From: Desmonostoc muscorum LEGE 12446
GTDB lineage: Bacteria > Cyanobacteriota > Cyanobacteriia > Cyanobacteriales > Nostocaceae
DNA length: 64,000 nucleotides
Direction of reading: 5' to 3'
NCBI RefSeq assembly: GCF_015207005.2
Contig: NZ_JADEXS020000001.1
Span: 3,906,001 to 3,970,000, forward strand
The translations under genes and the position numbers were made by a program. Positions 48,936 to 58,000 of the stretch are shown here, in pieces. Positions within the stretch are counted from its first letter, which is position 1. Each line of letters starts with the position of its first letter. The notes under the pieces are model-generated. The model did not search any database and was not told the DNA's origin. It worked only from the letters and a program-made list of their open reading frames with translations.

Positions 48936-50927
48936 ATGTTAGAACAAGGCACTATCAGTATTCATACTGAGAATATTTTCCCGATCATTAAGAAGTCGCT
49001 CTACTCAGATCACCAAATCTTCTTGCGGGAACTGGTATCCAACGCTGTAGACGCCATCCAAAAACTGAAAATGGTATCCCGCGCTGGAGATTACGCCGGA
49101 GACATAGGCGAACCAGAAATCGTAATTGCCATTGACAAAGATAACAAAACCCTCTCCATCTCCGATAACGGTATCGGGATGACCGCCGAAGAAGTTAAGA
49201 AATATATCAATCAAGTTGCCTTTTCTAGTGCTGAAGAATTTATTCATAAGTATCAAGGCAAATCCGATCAACCGATTATCGGTCACTTCGGTCTTGGCTT
49301 CTACTCTTCGTTCATGGTGGCGCAGAAAGTACAAATTGATACTCTTTCCTACCAAGAAGGAGCGCAAGCGGTTCACTGGAGTTGCGATGGTTCTCCAGCA
49401 TTCACCTTAGAAGACTCATCCCGGACAACTCGCGGCACTAGTATTACTCTCAGCTTACAAGGAGAAGAAGAAGAATTTCTCGAATCAGCACGGATTAAGA
49501 ATCTTGTCAAGACCTACTGCGACTTCATGCCAGTACCAATTAAACTGGATGGAGAAGTATTAAATAAGCAAAAAGCACCTTGGCGAGAGTCTCCCAACAA
49601 CCTGAGTCAAGAAGAATATTTAGAGTTTTACCGCTACCTGTATCCTTTTCAAGAAGAACCACTGTTGTGGGTACATCTCAATACTGACTATCCGTTTATC
49701 ATCAACGGGATTTTGTATTTTCCCAAAATGAGACCGGATGTAGATGTTACCAAAGGGCAGATCAAGCTGTTTTGCAATCAAGTTTTTGTTAGCGACAACT
49801 GCGAAGAAATTATCCCGCAATTTTTGATGCCGATGCGGGGTGTGATTGATAGCAGCGATATTCCCCTGAACGTATCCCGCAGTGCATTGCAAGGCGATCG
49901 CACTGTGAAGCGAATTGGTGACTACATCGCCAAAAAAGTCGGCGATCGCCTCAAAGAACTTTTCCGCGACAACCGCGAACAATATACTAGTGTCTGGAAA
50001 GACCTCGGCACTTTTGTCAAATTTGGCGCCCTCAACGACGAGAAATTCAAAAAACAAATCGAAGACATCATCATCTTTCGCAGCACCGCCAAGCTAACAG
50101 AAAAAGCTGCTGCCGAAACTCCAGCAGTTGAAGTACAATCTGCTGAAGGGGATGCTTGGCAAGATGTCACTCCGACTTCATCCAGTGATGAAAACTCAGC
50201 GCCTACCAGCCCTTACACCACGCTGAAAGAATACTTAGAACGGAACAAAGAACGCCACGAAAACCGGGTTTTCTACAGCACCGATGAAGCAACCCAAGCT
50301 ACATACATACAACTACACAAAAATCAAGGTTTGGAAGTCCTGTTTATGGACTCCTTCATCGATACCCACTTCATTAATTTCTTAGAGCGGGAATATAATG
50401 ATGTCAAGTTTACGCGGGTAGACTCCGACTTAGATAATACTTTGCTGGAACAAGACAAATCTACGGAAATTGTCGATCCCAAAACCAACAAAACCCGCAG
50501 TGAAACCATCAAAGAGTTATTTGAGAAATCCCTCAACAAACCCAAACTCAACATCCGCACCGAAGCCTTAAAATCAGACGATCCCCAAGGAACACCACCG
50601 GCGATGGTGCTTTTACCAGAGATTCTGCGCCGCTTGCGGGAAATGAACGCCATGATGATGCAGCAAACAGCAGAGTTTCCCGAAGACCACATTTTGCTGG
50701 TGAATACTGCTCATCCGCTGATTCAAAATCTGGCGCATCTGGGCCAAGGTAGTATCATTCAAGGTGATGGTGAATCGCCTACAGATAACTTAGTGAAAAT
50801 GATTTGCCAACACGTCTACGATTTAGCGCTGATGTCTCAAAAAGGCTTTGACGCTGACGGGATGAAATCTTTTGTAGAGCGATCGAATGAAGTACTTACT
50901 AAGCTGACGGAACAAGCTAGTAAGTAG
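48936..50927 (+). CDS. htpG: Chaperone HtpG (bacterial Hsp90)
   Basis: ATP-dependent chaperone dimer. 663 residues. The N-terminal GHKL ATPase shows FLRELVSNAVDAIQKL (catalytic Glu), ISDNGIGMTAEEVKKYINQV (ATP-binding DxGxG) and GHFGLGFYSSFMVAQ. The middle domain has ILYFPKMRP, GVIDSSDIPLNVSRS and the catalytic Arg region, and the C-terminal dimer domain ends with NEVLTKLTEQASK. The length is normal. No stress operator was recognised in the 320-base upstream gap, which holds repeats. In cyanobacteria HtpG is heat-inducible and also assists tetrapyrrole and phycobilisome functions. Confidence 0.97.
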   Translation: MLEQGTISIHTENIFPIIKKSLYSDHQIFLRELVSNAVDAIQKLKMVSRAGDYAGDIGEPEIVIAIDKDNKTLSISDNGIGMTAEEVKKYINQVAFSSAEEFIHKYQGKSDQPIIGHFGLGFYSSFMVAQKVQIDTLSYQEGAQAVHWSCDGSPAFTLEDSSRTTRGTSITLSLQGEEEEFLESARIKNLVKTYCDFMPVPIKLDGEVLNKQKAPWRESPNNLSQEEYLEFYRYLYPFQEEPLLWVHLNTDYPFIINGILYFPKMRPDVDVTKGQIKLFCNQVFVSDNCEEIIPQFLMPMRGVIDSSDIPLNVSRSALQGDRTVKRIGDYIAKKVGDRLKELFRDNREQYTSVWKDLGTFVKFGALNDEKFKKQIEDIIIFRSTAKLTEKAAAETPAVEVQSAEGDAWQDVTPTSSSDENSAPTSPYTTLKEYLERNKERHENRVFYSTDEATQATYIQLHKNQGLEVLFMDSFIDTHFINFLEREYNDVKFTRVDSDLDNTLLEQDKSTEIVDPKTNKTRSETIKELFEKSLNKPKLNIRTEALKSDDPQGTPPAMVLLPEILRRLREMNAMMMQQTAEFPEDHILLVNTAHPLIQNLAHLGQGSIIQGDGESPTDNLVKMICQHVYDLALMSQKGFDADGMKSFVERSNEVLTKLTEQASK

Positions 50928-50934
50928 TGCTGAG

Positions 50935-51125
50935 TGGGGACTGGGGACTGGGGACTGGGGACTGGGGACTGGTTATTAATTCTTATCCCTCACTCCCTCA
51001 TCTCCCTCATCTCCCTCATCTCCCTCATCTCCCTCATCTCCCTCATCTCCCTCATCTCCCTCATCTCCCTCATCTCCCTCATCTCCCCCACTCCCCACTC
51101 CCCACTCCCAACTCCCCATTCCCTC
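50935..51125. repeat. STRR block after htpG (GGGGACT heptamers, CTCCCTCAT nonamers, CCCCACT heptamers)
   Basis: Five GGGGACT heptamers, then about ten perfect nonamers of CTCCCTCAT (about 50998-51086), then CCCCACT heptamers up to the rpmB upstream region. Frames read through it are low-complexity artefacts. Confidence 0.9.
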
Positions 51126-51193
51126 TCCACTTCTGTTATCTAAGTCCTAAAATGGAAAGGCTGTATTAAAATAACAATCTGGAGATAGTTGCT

Positions 51194-51430
51194 ATGTCTC
51201 GTCGCTGTGACCTAACTGGTAAGAAGGCAAATAACGCTTTTTCTGTTTCCCACTCCCACCGTCGTACTAAACGCCTTCAGCACGCTAATCTACAAGTCAA
51301 GCGTGTTTGGTGGCCAACCGGAAATCGCTGGGTGAAATTAAAGCTGTCTACTAAAGCAATCAAATCCTTAGAAACCAAAGGGTTGGAAGCAATGGCAAAA
51401 GAAGCTGGTCTTAACTTGAATCATTACTAA
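51194..51430 (+). CDS. rpmB: 50S ribosomal protein L28
   Basis: 78-residue basic ribosomal protein starting [20 protein letters not shown], with [20 protein letters not shown] and [20 protein letters not shown]. The length and motifs are those of cyanobacterial L28. The sequence CTGGAGATAGTTGCT before the ATG provides a GGAG site. It is followed by a hairpin with a T-run. Confidence 0.97.
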   Translation: MSRRCDLTGKKANNAFSVSHSHRRTKRLQHANLQVKRVWWPTGNRWVKLKLSTKAIKSLETKGLEAMAKEAGLNLNHY

Positions 51431-51469
51431 TTTACTTGGATTTATAATCTGAGATTTTCGTGATTTGTG

Positions 51470-51500
51470 GGGTAGCACTGCTGTGCTACCCTAATTTTTT
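51470..51500 (+). terminator. Terminator after rpmB made from a family A palindrome core
   Basis: Stem GGGTAGCAC/GTGCTACCC, loop TGCT, then TAATTTTTT, 40 bases after the rpmB stop. The stem is the same palindrome found in the family A repeats, apparently used here as a terminator. Confidence 0.7.
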
Positions 51501-51524
51501 ATATTTTGAATGGTGATGGCGGTC

Positions 51525-51590
51525 TTTGAAGACGCGATAAATTAAACGCGATAAATCAGACGCGATAAATCGCGTCTCTACATGAGGGTT
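51525..51590. repeat. GACGCGATAAAT repeats ending in a GTCTCTAC palindrome
   Basis: Three imperfect copies of GACGCGATAAAT, the last forming GACGCGATAAATCGCGTC followed by TCTACATGAGGGTTTT. The same terminal sequence recurs at 54916-54950. Confidence 0.75.
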
Positions 51591-51613
51591 TTAGGTTGAT
51601 TTGATCTGTATGA

Positions 51614-52364
51614 TTACTGTTGTATCTGTTTTTGTACCCAAAGACGAAAAGCCTTAAGTGTTGCATTTCTGCCTGCTGTTACACTTTGGTTAAGATATTG
51701 GGGAATTGCCTCAATTAGTGGGAATAAAGGAAAATTTAGGCTTTGCTGAGACTCTATATAATGCCCGTCTCGCAGAATATTAATTTGCAGCTTTCCTCGT
51801 TCAAAACGCCAAAGTTCAGGCACTTTTAGTGCTTGATAAATATTAGGATGAGTGCGAGAAGTAATATCGATTTCTAAAGCTAAATCTGGAGGGGGGTATA
51901 CTGTTAAATCTAGCCGCCTTTTTCCGCGAATTTTTGATTCATTTTTTATATAGAAACACTGATCGGGTTCTATACCTTGAGCCATTGCTTGATTTTTGAA
52001 AGTTGTATAGGACTCATATCTGATTTCTGAACAAGATTTCAGATAAAACCCTAGATAAAACGGGCTTTTCAGTCTCAGTATGTTTTCAGAAATCAAATCG
52101 GAGTCCTATAGAACCAAGGCATCTAAACTCAATATCTAATTCTTCCAAAAGCGCTTTGACTAAATCGCTAATAATTTCTTTGTCATATTCATGTTCTGGC
52201 AGTGGTGCCATAATCTCTAATGTTCCCCTGTCATAAGCAATTCGGGCTGCACGGTGTTCCCCTAATTCTTCTAGAATTGTTTCCAATTCCTGCCAGGTTA
52301 CATCTTGGAGTAGCACTCTCTGTCCCGGTGGAACATGGATGCGCTTTAGTTCCAACAACATCAT
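51614..52364 (-). pseudogene. Uma2-family endonuclease gene split by a MITE
   Basis: The 5' part (52364 to 52111) encodes MLLELKRIHVPPGQRVLLQD to LDIEFRCLGS. The 3' part (from 52005 leftwards) resumes with TTFKNQAMAQGIEPDQCFYI and contains the family acidic box DLALEIDITSRTHPN and WRFERGKLQINIL. Deleting the 101-base element and one TA joins GS to TTF in frame, a normal Uma2 sequence. With the insertion the frame shifts and stops at 52086. The C-terminal piece alone cannot be a full nuclease. Confidence 0.87.
52008..52108. mobile_element. 101-bp MITE with TATAGGACTC ends, family D
   Basis: Inverted ends TATAGGACTC followed by a related GATTTCTGAA box on each side (left TATAGGACTCATATCTGATT, right complement TATAGGACTCCGATTTGATT), flanked by TA duplications. 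This is the pattern of IS630/Tc1-type elements. It has no coding capacity and interrupts the Uma2 gene. Confidence 0.87.
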
Positions 52365-52563
52365 CTCCACTCCCAGTAGCTCAAACTTAAATTTAGCTTA
52401 CTTCAGTTGGCTAAGGGGATATGACAATTTTTGCTGCTTCATCGCTAAAATTGTCCGATGCTTAGAATACGCAGCAGCATATTGTTGGCGATCGCCTGCT
52501 TAAAAAATCTTCGTCAAAATATATGCAGAATCCCGCTTATGCGTATACAAGCGAGATTTCCAG

Positions 52564-52592
52564 AAAAAAACCTCCAGAATCCCCAGAGGTTT
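52564..52592 (-). terminator. Minus-strand terminator, possibly of a small RNA
   Basis: Read on the minus strand: stem AAACCTC/GAGGTTT with an 11-base loop, then a run of seven T. No coding gene lies upstream on that strand for 1.7 kb. An AT-rich TATATTATATAT box lies on that strand at about 52770. Confidence 0.5.
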
Positions 52593-52868
52593 TGGTTCCT
52601 GATTTAGTTTCTACTTGTTACTACAAATTGTCCTCAGTCATTTCCTGATAGTGAAGAAAATTATTTTATTTACAGCTTGGCTACTGCTTACCCTTAGCTG
52701 TAACCCTGATTTTTCGGTTATAGACAGTGCTTAAAGCCAGATACTACCCTTCTGACAAGAGACATATATAATATTTTTTAAATTAATCACCTCAATCAAT
52801 AGCTAAAAATTATATTTATCTCCTCCGTACTGCCTGCCCACGCAAATAAGTTCAAACATCAAAGCCGA

Positions 52869-52997
52869 TTAGGGATTACCAAGAAATAAATTATCCAATC
52901 TTGTGGGGTGGGCGTCTCGCCCGCCCTATGAACTGGGCGGGCGAGACGCCCACCCCACAATAAATAATTGGATATTTTTTTATTTGGAAGTCCCTTA
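52869..52997. repeat. MITE-like element, family C, with a 26-bp perfect inverted core
   Basis: Ends TTAGGGATTACCAAG and, read inwards, TAAGGGACTTCCAAA, with AAATAAATTATCCAA arms. The core arms at 52901-52926 and 52935-52960 are perfect complements (starting TTGTGGGGTGGGCGTCTCGC) around an 8-base loop. It shares its ends with the copy at 32414-32519. Confidence 0.8.
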
Positions 52998-53291
52998 CTA
53001 TATTTGTAATATTTTGCGCGAACCTAAATTATTTTCATCCTCAAGATAGATATGGATATGCCAAATATAGCAGATAGTAATGTACATACTTTTCTTACTA
53101 TGGACAGATGTAGACTTGCTAGAAATTTATGAAACTACCGTATTTTTAGTAATCATTTTTTAACAAACAATAAGTTAGATATCCTGTGTGGTTTATTGAT
53201 AAAAAATTTTAATTTAGACATTATTTTCATAACATAAAATTTAATAAACAAGCAATTGCTTTTTGATAAACATCAATTGTAAAATTCTTAT

Positions 53292-53353
53292 AAATTTATT
53301 GTCAAGTTTTTACAAAAATATCTTATTTTTTGTAAAAACTCTTGACTAAATTT
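53292..53353. repeat. Long AT-rich hairpin
   Basis: Left arm AAATTTATTGTCAAG-TTTTTACAAAAA pairs with right arm TTTTTTGTAAAAACTCTTGAC-TAAATTT, about 26 paired bases around a short AT loop. No terminator context. Function unknown. Confidence 0.65.
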
Positions 53354-54294
53354 GGGATTATTTTTAAATAAATAATAGTGGATGAAAATAAAGATCGAAT
53401 AACTGTCACTTTTTGTTAAATTTTTATTTGACAAAGGTTCAAATCTATCACTATCTGCTGATGAGAAGGTAGCTAGTTGTAGGATACTGTAAGAAGTAGA
53501 TTTGCACTCACACCTGACCTTGACTGTTTTTAAGTTTCAATTTACCAAACAAAATTCAACCTCTTATTCGTAATCAAAACTATTAAGAGGTTAACCTCCA
53601 AACCTGTATTGCAGAATTTAGTAAAATTATCAAAATAAGGGCTACCCGAAGGCTCGAAAGTGTTTGCCTATTACCATCAACCAGGGGCGAATGGTTTTAA
53701 CCAATACCATTATTGCACCGGGCTTCAGGAAAGTCTGTCAAATTCTAAGTGTTAACCAGTGAATAGTTTACTGCTTCTAAGTGTTTTACCATTAACTGTG
53801 GCAATTTTAGATTTTTGGTTGAAACTGTGCTTTTTGTGAGCCAAATCAATCCAAAATCCAAAATTGTTTGACTGCTGTTTATCAAGGCACATAGCAGCTA
53901 TGTCTAGGAGCTTATTTTGTCAGGGCTGTTTGCTATTTGCGAACTATCTTGGTTTCGCAAATAGAGAGTACAGTCTGTAAACAATATTTTGCTGAATAGG
54001 CATAATAAAAAGTCACCTAATATGCCTCAGACTTTTGAAGTTATTTTTATTCCAAGTGAAGACCATTAACGTCTAATTTTGAGTATTAAAATCTGAGCGA
54101 AAACAACAAAAGCTTCCTATTTTTTCCAAGAGATAGGGAGTGATAGATAGCGTTAATTACACACCGAAACAATATTTAATCAATTTTCTAGGACTAATTG
54201 ATTTTGCAGTTTTTATCCTTTTTTCAGGGTTTAAAAACAGTTGCAAAAGATAAATTTGCCCACATTTGATAGTTGACGGCAACTGGTAAGAACT

Positions 54295-54894
54295 ATGTCA
54301 GAATATTCCGGTCAAGACAAGGCTTTTGAGAGCTATGACATGCACGAAAGCAAGTTTCTAACGCCTTTTCAGCGGAAAGCACTGCTGAAAAATTTGCAAG
54401 CTAATTTACAGTCAGAATATCGTCGGCGGATTGAAATTATGTTGCTGGCGGATATGGGTAAATCTCAAAGCCAAATTTGTGAAATTTTAGGTTGTTCCCA
54501 GGAAATGGCGCGGTACTGGATTGGGATAGCAGAGGCGGGTATGGCGCACAAATGGAATGAGCGCCCCATAGGTAGACCGAAGACTGTTAACGATCGCTAT
54601 ATTGAACGTTTGAAAGAATTAGTCAGTAATAGTCCCCGTGAATATGGCTATGGATTTAGTTCTTGGACAGCCCAATGGTTGAGCAAACATCTAGCAAATG
54701 AATTTGGCATTGCAATTACCGATCGCCATATTAATCGTTTACTAAAACAAATGGGGCTTTCCACTAAACGTAAAAACATTCAGCCACAAGAAACTGACCA
54801 AAATAAGGATGCTGGTATTACAATCTCCGATTTGCAATCTAACTCCGAAGCTAGTATGCATTGGTCTTTTAATCTAATTCAGACTAATAACTAA
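54295..54894 (+). CDS. HTH DNA-binding protein resembling the N-terminal half of an IS630-type transposase
   Basis: 199 residues. A homeodomain-like HTH lies at about 45-85 (EIMLLADMGKSQSQICEILG, then SQEMARYW), followed by GRPKTVNDRYIERLKELV and a winged-helix-like unit with SSWTAQWLSKHLANEFGIAI and HINRLLKQMGLSTK at about 120-160. This is the two-part DNA-binding arrangement of IS630-family transposases, but the DDE catalytic domain is absent and a polar tail replaces it. It stands 144 bases ahead of the exporter gene on the same strand. A regulator derived from a transposase is the likely reading. No terminal repeats were seen around it. Confidence 0.72.
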   Translation: MSEYSGQDKAFESYDMHESKFLTPFQRKALLKNLQANLQSEYRRRIEIMLLADMGKSQSQICEILGCSQEMARYWIGIAEAGMAHKWNERPIGRPKTVNDRYIERLKELVSNSPREYGYGFSSWTAQWLSKHLANEFGIAITDRHINRLLKQMGLSTKRKNIQPQETDQNKDAGITISDLQSNSEASMHWSFNLIQTNN

Positions 54895-54913
54895 AGTGTC
54901 ATTTGTCATTTGT

Positions 54914-55020
54914 CCAAAAGACGCGATAAATCGCGTCTCTACATGAGGGTTTTGTTGATCATTCTCAACTGTATTGCCCAATGCCCCATGCCCCATGCCC
55001 CATGCCCAATGCCCAAATAC
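54914..55020. repeat. GACGCGATAAATCGCGTC palindrome followed by STRR
   Basis: AGACGCGATAAATCGCGTCT at 54917-54936, then TCTACATGAGGGTTTTG, as at 51580. After it come CCCCATG-type heptamers (about 54976-55015). The exporter gene starts at 55039 after a GGAGG-like site. Confidence 0.75.
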
Positions 55021-55038
55021 AGTTTTGGAGGTTAGAAA

Positions 55039-58000
55039 ATGCCATCAGCGTTTTCTCGGCAATATTTAGCTGAACAACTCACTCAAATCTTGGGTGAATC
55101 GCTGTCAAGTGAAGAACTTAATAAATGCCTCAGGGCGCTGGAAATTGTCGAACCACCGATAGCAAAGCAGTTTTGGGAAGCAACTACAGCCGAGCCAGGA
55201 ATTTATATCATTCTGAGTGGTAAAGTCAGACTGCTGAATAGCTCTAATAACTTAATTACTACGCTTTTTTCTGGAGCATCATTTGGGGAGTTGACTTTAT
55301 TCCCAGAACATAAATTCAGTGCTTATGTTGCTAGAGCTTCGGTAAATTTAAAGCTTGGTTATATCAAACAAAAGATTTTAGAAGAGGTAATTTCTACATC
55401 GCCTAGCATCGGCGATCGCCTTTTAAAACGTGCAGATTTTTGGGATTTGCTACTGTTATGTTGCCAGAATTCTTTAATTGCTCTGAATGGCTCTGTAGAG
55501 GAGATATTTAAAGCATTATCCCTATTTCATCGTCACAGTTTAGAGAGTGGTTCTCTGATTGCTAACCTCACGAAAGATAATGACCTGTGGTTATTCCATC
55601 GGGGAGAAATACTAGATTCTAGTGGGCGAAGATTGACACCTGGAAAAATTTACCTAAATCCAAAACATGGAAGTTGGCAAGTAGCCCAATCAAGCATCGC
55701 TTACAGTTTGAGCAACGCTGATTGGCAAATAGCATTACAACATTGGCCACAATTAGCAGAGTTAACAGATTTTCAAGAACGTCAAGTTGAGGCGGGGAGT
55801 AAGGATTTTGTAGAGACGCGATTCATCGCGTCTTCAGGGAGTGGGGAAAGTTCTTCCCAATCCCCAATGCCCAATCCCCAATCCCCAATGCCCAGCGTTA
55901 AGCAAAATAGACAACGAGCTTACTTTCCTAGCCCAAGGGTGAGGGCTGGGCATTTGTTAGGACGTTTGACTAAACGGTATCCGTTCTTTGAACAACAAAG
56001 CGCCTCAGACTGTGGTGCATCTTGCTTGGTAATGATTAGTCGCTATTGGGGTAAGCGGTTTAATGTCAACCGCCTACGGGATTTAACTAACATCACCCGC
56101 GGTGGGGCATCAATGCGGGGTTTGACAGCAGCAGCGGAAAGTATCGGCTTTGCTACCCGTCCGGTAAAAGCTAGCTTAGATAAATTAGCACAACAACCTC
56201 TACCAGCGATCGCTCACTGGGAAGGTAAGCACTATGTTGTTGTCTATGAAATTAGTAAAAAGCGTGTGATTATTGGCGACCCCGCTATTGGTCAACGTAC
56301 CCTTACTCCTGGCGAATTTAAAAGGAGTTGGACTGGTTATGCTTTGTTATTACAACCCACAGATTTACTCAGAGAAACCGACGAAGCAATTACACCATTT
56401 TGGCAGTTTTTTGATTTAGTCAAACCTCACTCCCAAGTATTAATAGAAGTGTTTATCGCTTCGGTGTTAATTCAATTACTTGGACTTGTTACACCTTTAT
56501 TTACTCAGTTAATCTTAGACCGAGTGATTGTCCAGGGTAGTACCTTAACTTTAAATGCCGTTGGTTTAGGATTACTAATTTTTAGTTTTTTTCGCGTTGC
56601 TATTACTGGACTGCGGCAATATCTACTAGATCACACAGCAAATCGCTTGGGACTATCACTGATGGTAGGTTTTATCAAACATACTTTTCGGTTGCCCTTA
56701 GCTTTTTTTGAGTCGCGTTATGTTGGCGATATTGTCTCTCGTGTCCAAGAAAATCAAAAAATTCAGCGGTTTCTAACTGGGGAAGCACTTTCTATCGGTT
56801 TAGATTTGCTGACAGTATTTATCTATGTGGGATTGATGTTTTGGTATAGTTGGCAAATGGCATTATTATGCTTGGCAATTATACCGCCGTTTGTGTTATT
56901 AGCGCTCATAGCTACACCTTTCTTGCGCCGCATCAGCCGCGAAGTTTTTAATGCTTCAGCCCAAGAAAACAGTTATTTAATTCAATCTCTCACTGGTATT
57001 CGCTCAGTTCGCTCGATGGCAATTGAGCAAACAGTACGCTGGCGTTGGGAAGAACTGCTGAATAATGTCATTAAAAAGACTTTTAGCGGTCAGATAATTG
57101 GTAATCAACTGCAAATTTTCAGTTCCGGTATCGAAGCTATGGTGACCACAGGATTACTTTGGTTTGGCGCATGGCAAGTAATTCAAAATCAACTGACTAT
57201 TGGACAATTAGTGGCATTTAATATGTTGTTAGGCAACATCATTAGGCCGTTCCAAAGGCTCGTTGTGCTGTGGAATCAATTACAAGAAGTGATTATTTCC
57301 ACAGAGCGGATTAATGATGTCTTGGAAGCAGAACCAGAGGAAGATTTACAATCTCAACCCCGCCAGACTTTAAGTAATTTACGTGGTCATGTCATCTTTG
57401 ACAATGTGACTTTTCGCTATCATCCAGAAAGCGATATTAACGTATTAGAAAATCTCAATTTTGAAATCAAACCTGAGCAAACTATTGCAGTTGTAGGGCG
57501 TAGCGGTTCTGGGAAAACGACTCTCTCAAAACTGATTTTGGGACTCTATCCTCCGACAGATGGTAAAGTGCTGATTGATGCTCAAGATGTAACTAATATT
57601 TCCCTGCGATCGCTGCGTTCTCAAATTGGTGTTGTTGACCAAGATACATTTTTGTTTGGCGGTACAATTCGGGAAAATATCAGCATTGCTCATCCAGAAG
57701 CTTCCCAAGAAGAAGTAATTGAAGCAGCACGTTTGGCAGGAGCAGATGAATTTATTCAGCAAATGCCAATGGGCTACGAAACCCAAATTGGTGAAAGTGG
57801 GGGTATGTTATCTGGTGGACAACGCCAACGGCTGGCGATCGCTCGTGCTTTGCTAGGAAATCCGTCTTTCTTAGTATTCGATGAAGCAACAAGTCACTTA
57901 GATGCTCAATCTGAACGGATTATTCAGAACAACCTCAAAAAAATTCTCCAAGGACGCACAAGTTTAATTATTGCTCATCGTCTTTCTACGGTGCGTCATG

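Larger units (their letters stand above)
52365..54294. other. 1.9-kb AT-rich non-coding region
   Basis: No convincing gene. It contains a minus-strand terminator-like hairpin (52564-52592), a family C MITE (52869-52997), a long hairpin (53292-53353), an 11-bp inverted repeat (53933-53964) and an ATCCAAAAT repeat (about 53850). The last 300 bases presumably carry the promoter of the HTH gene at 54295. It is an unusually long gap for this window. Confidence 0.5.

Noticed and set aside
50998..51086. Regular repeats that could be taken for a CRISPR array
   Set aside because: Perfect 9-base tandem repeats without spacers; likewise the 21-base array at 58190 has no unique spacers, and no cas genes are present.
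50927..51169. Plus-strand frames rich in Leu-Pro-His or Ile-Ser-Leu repeats
   Set aside because: They are translations of the CTCCCTCAT nonamer array; not genes.
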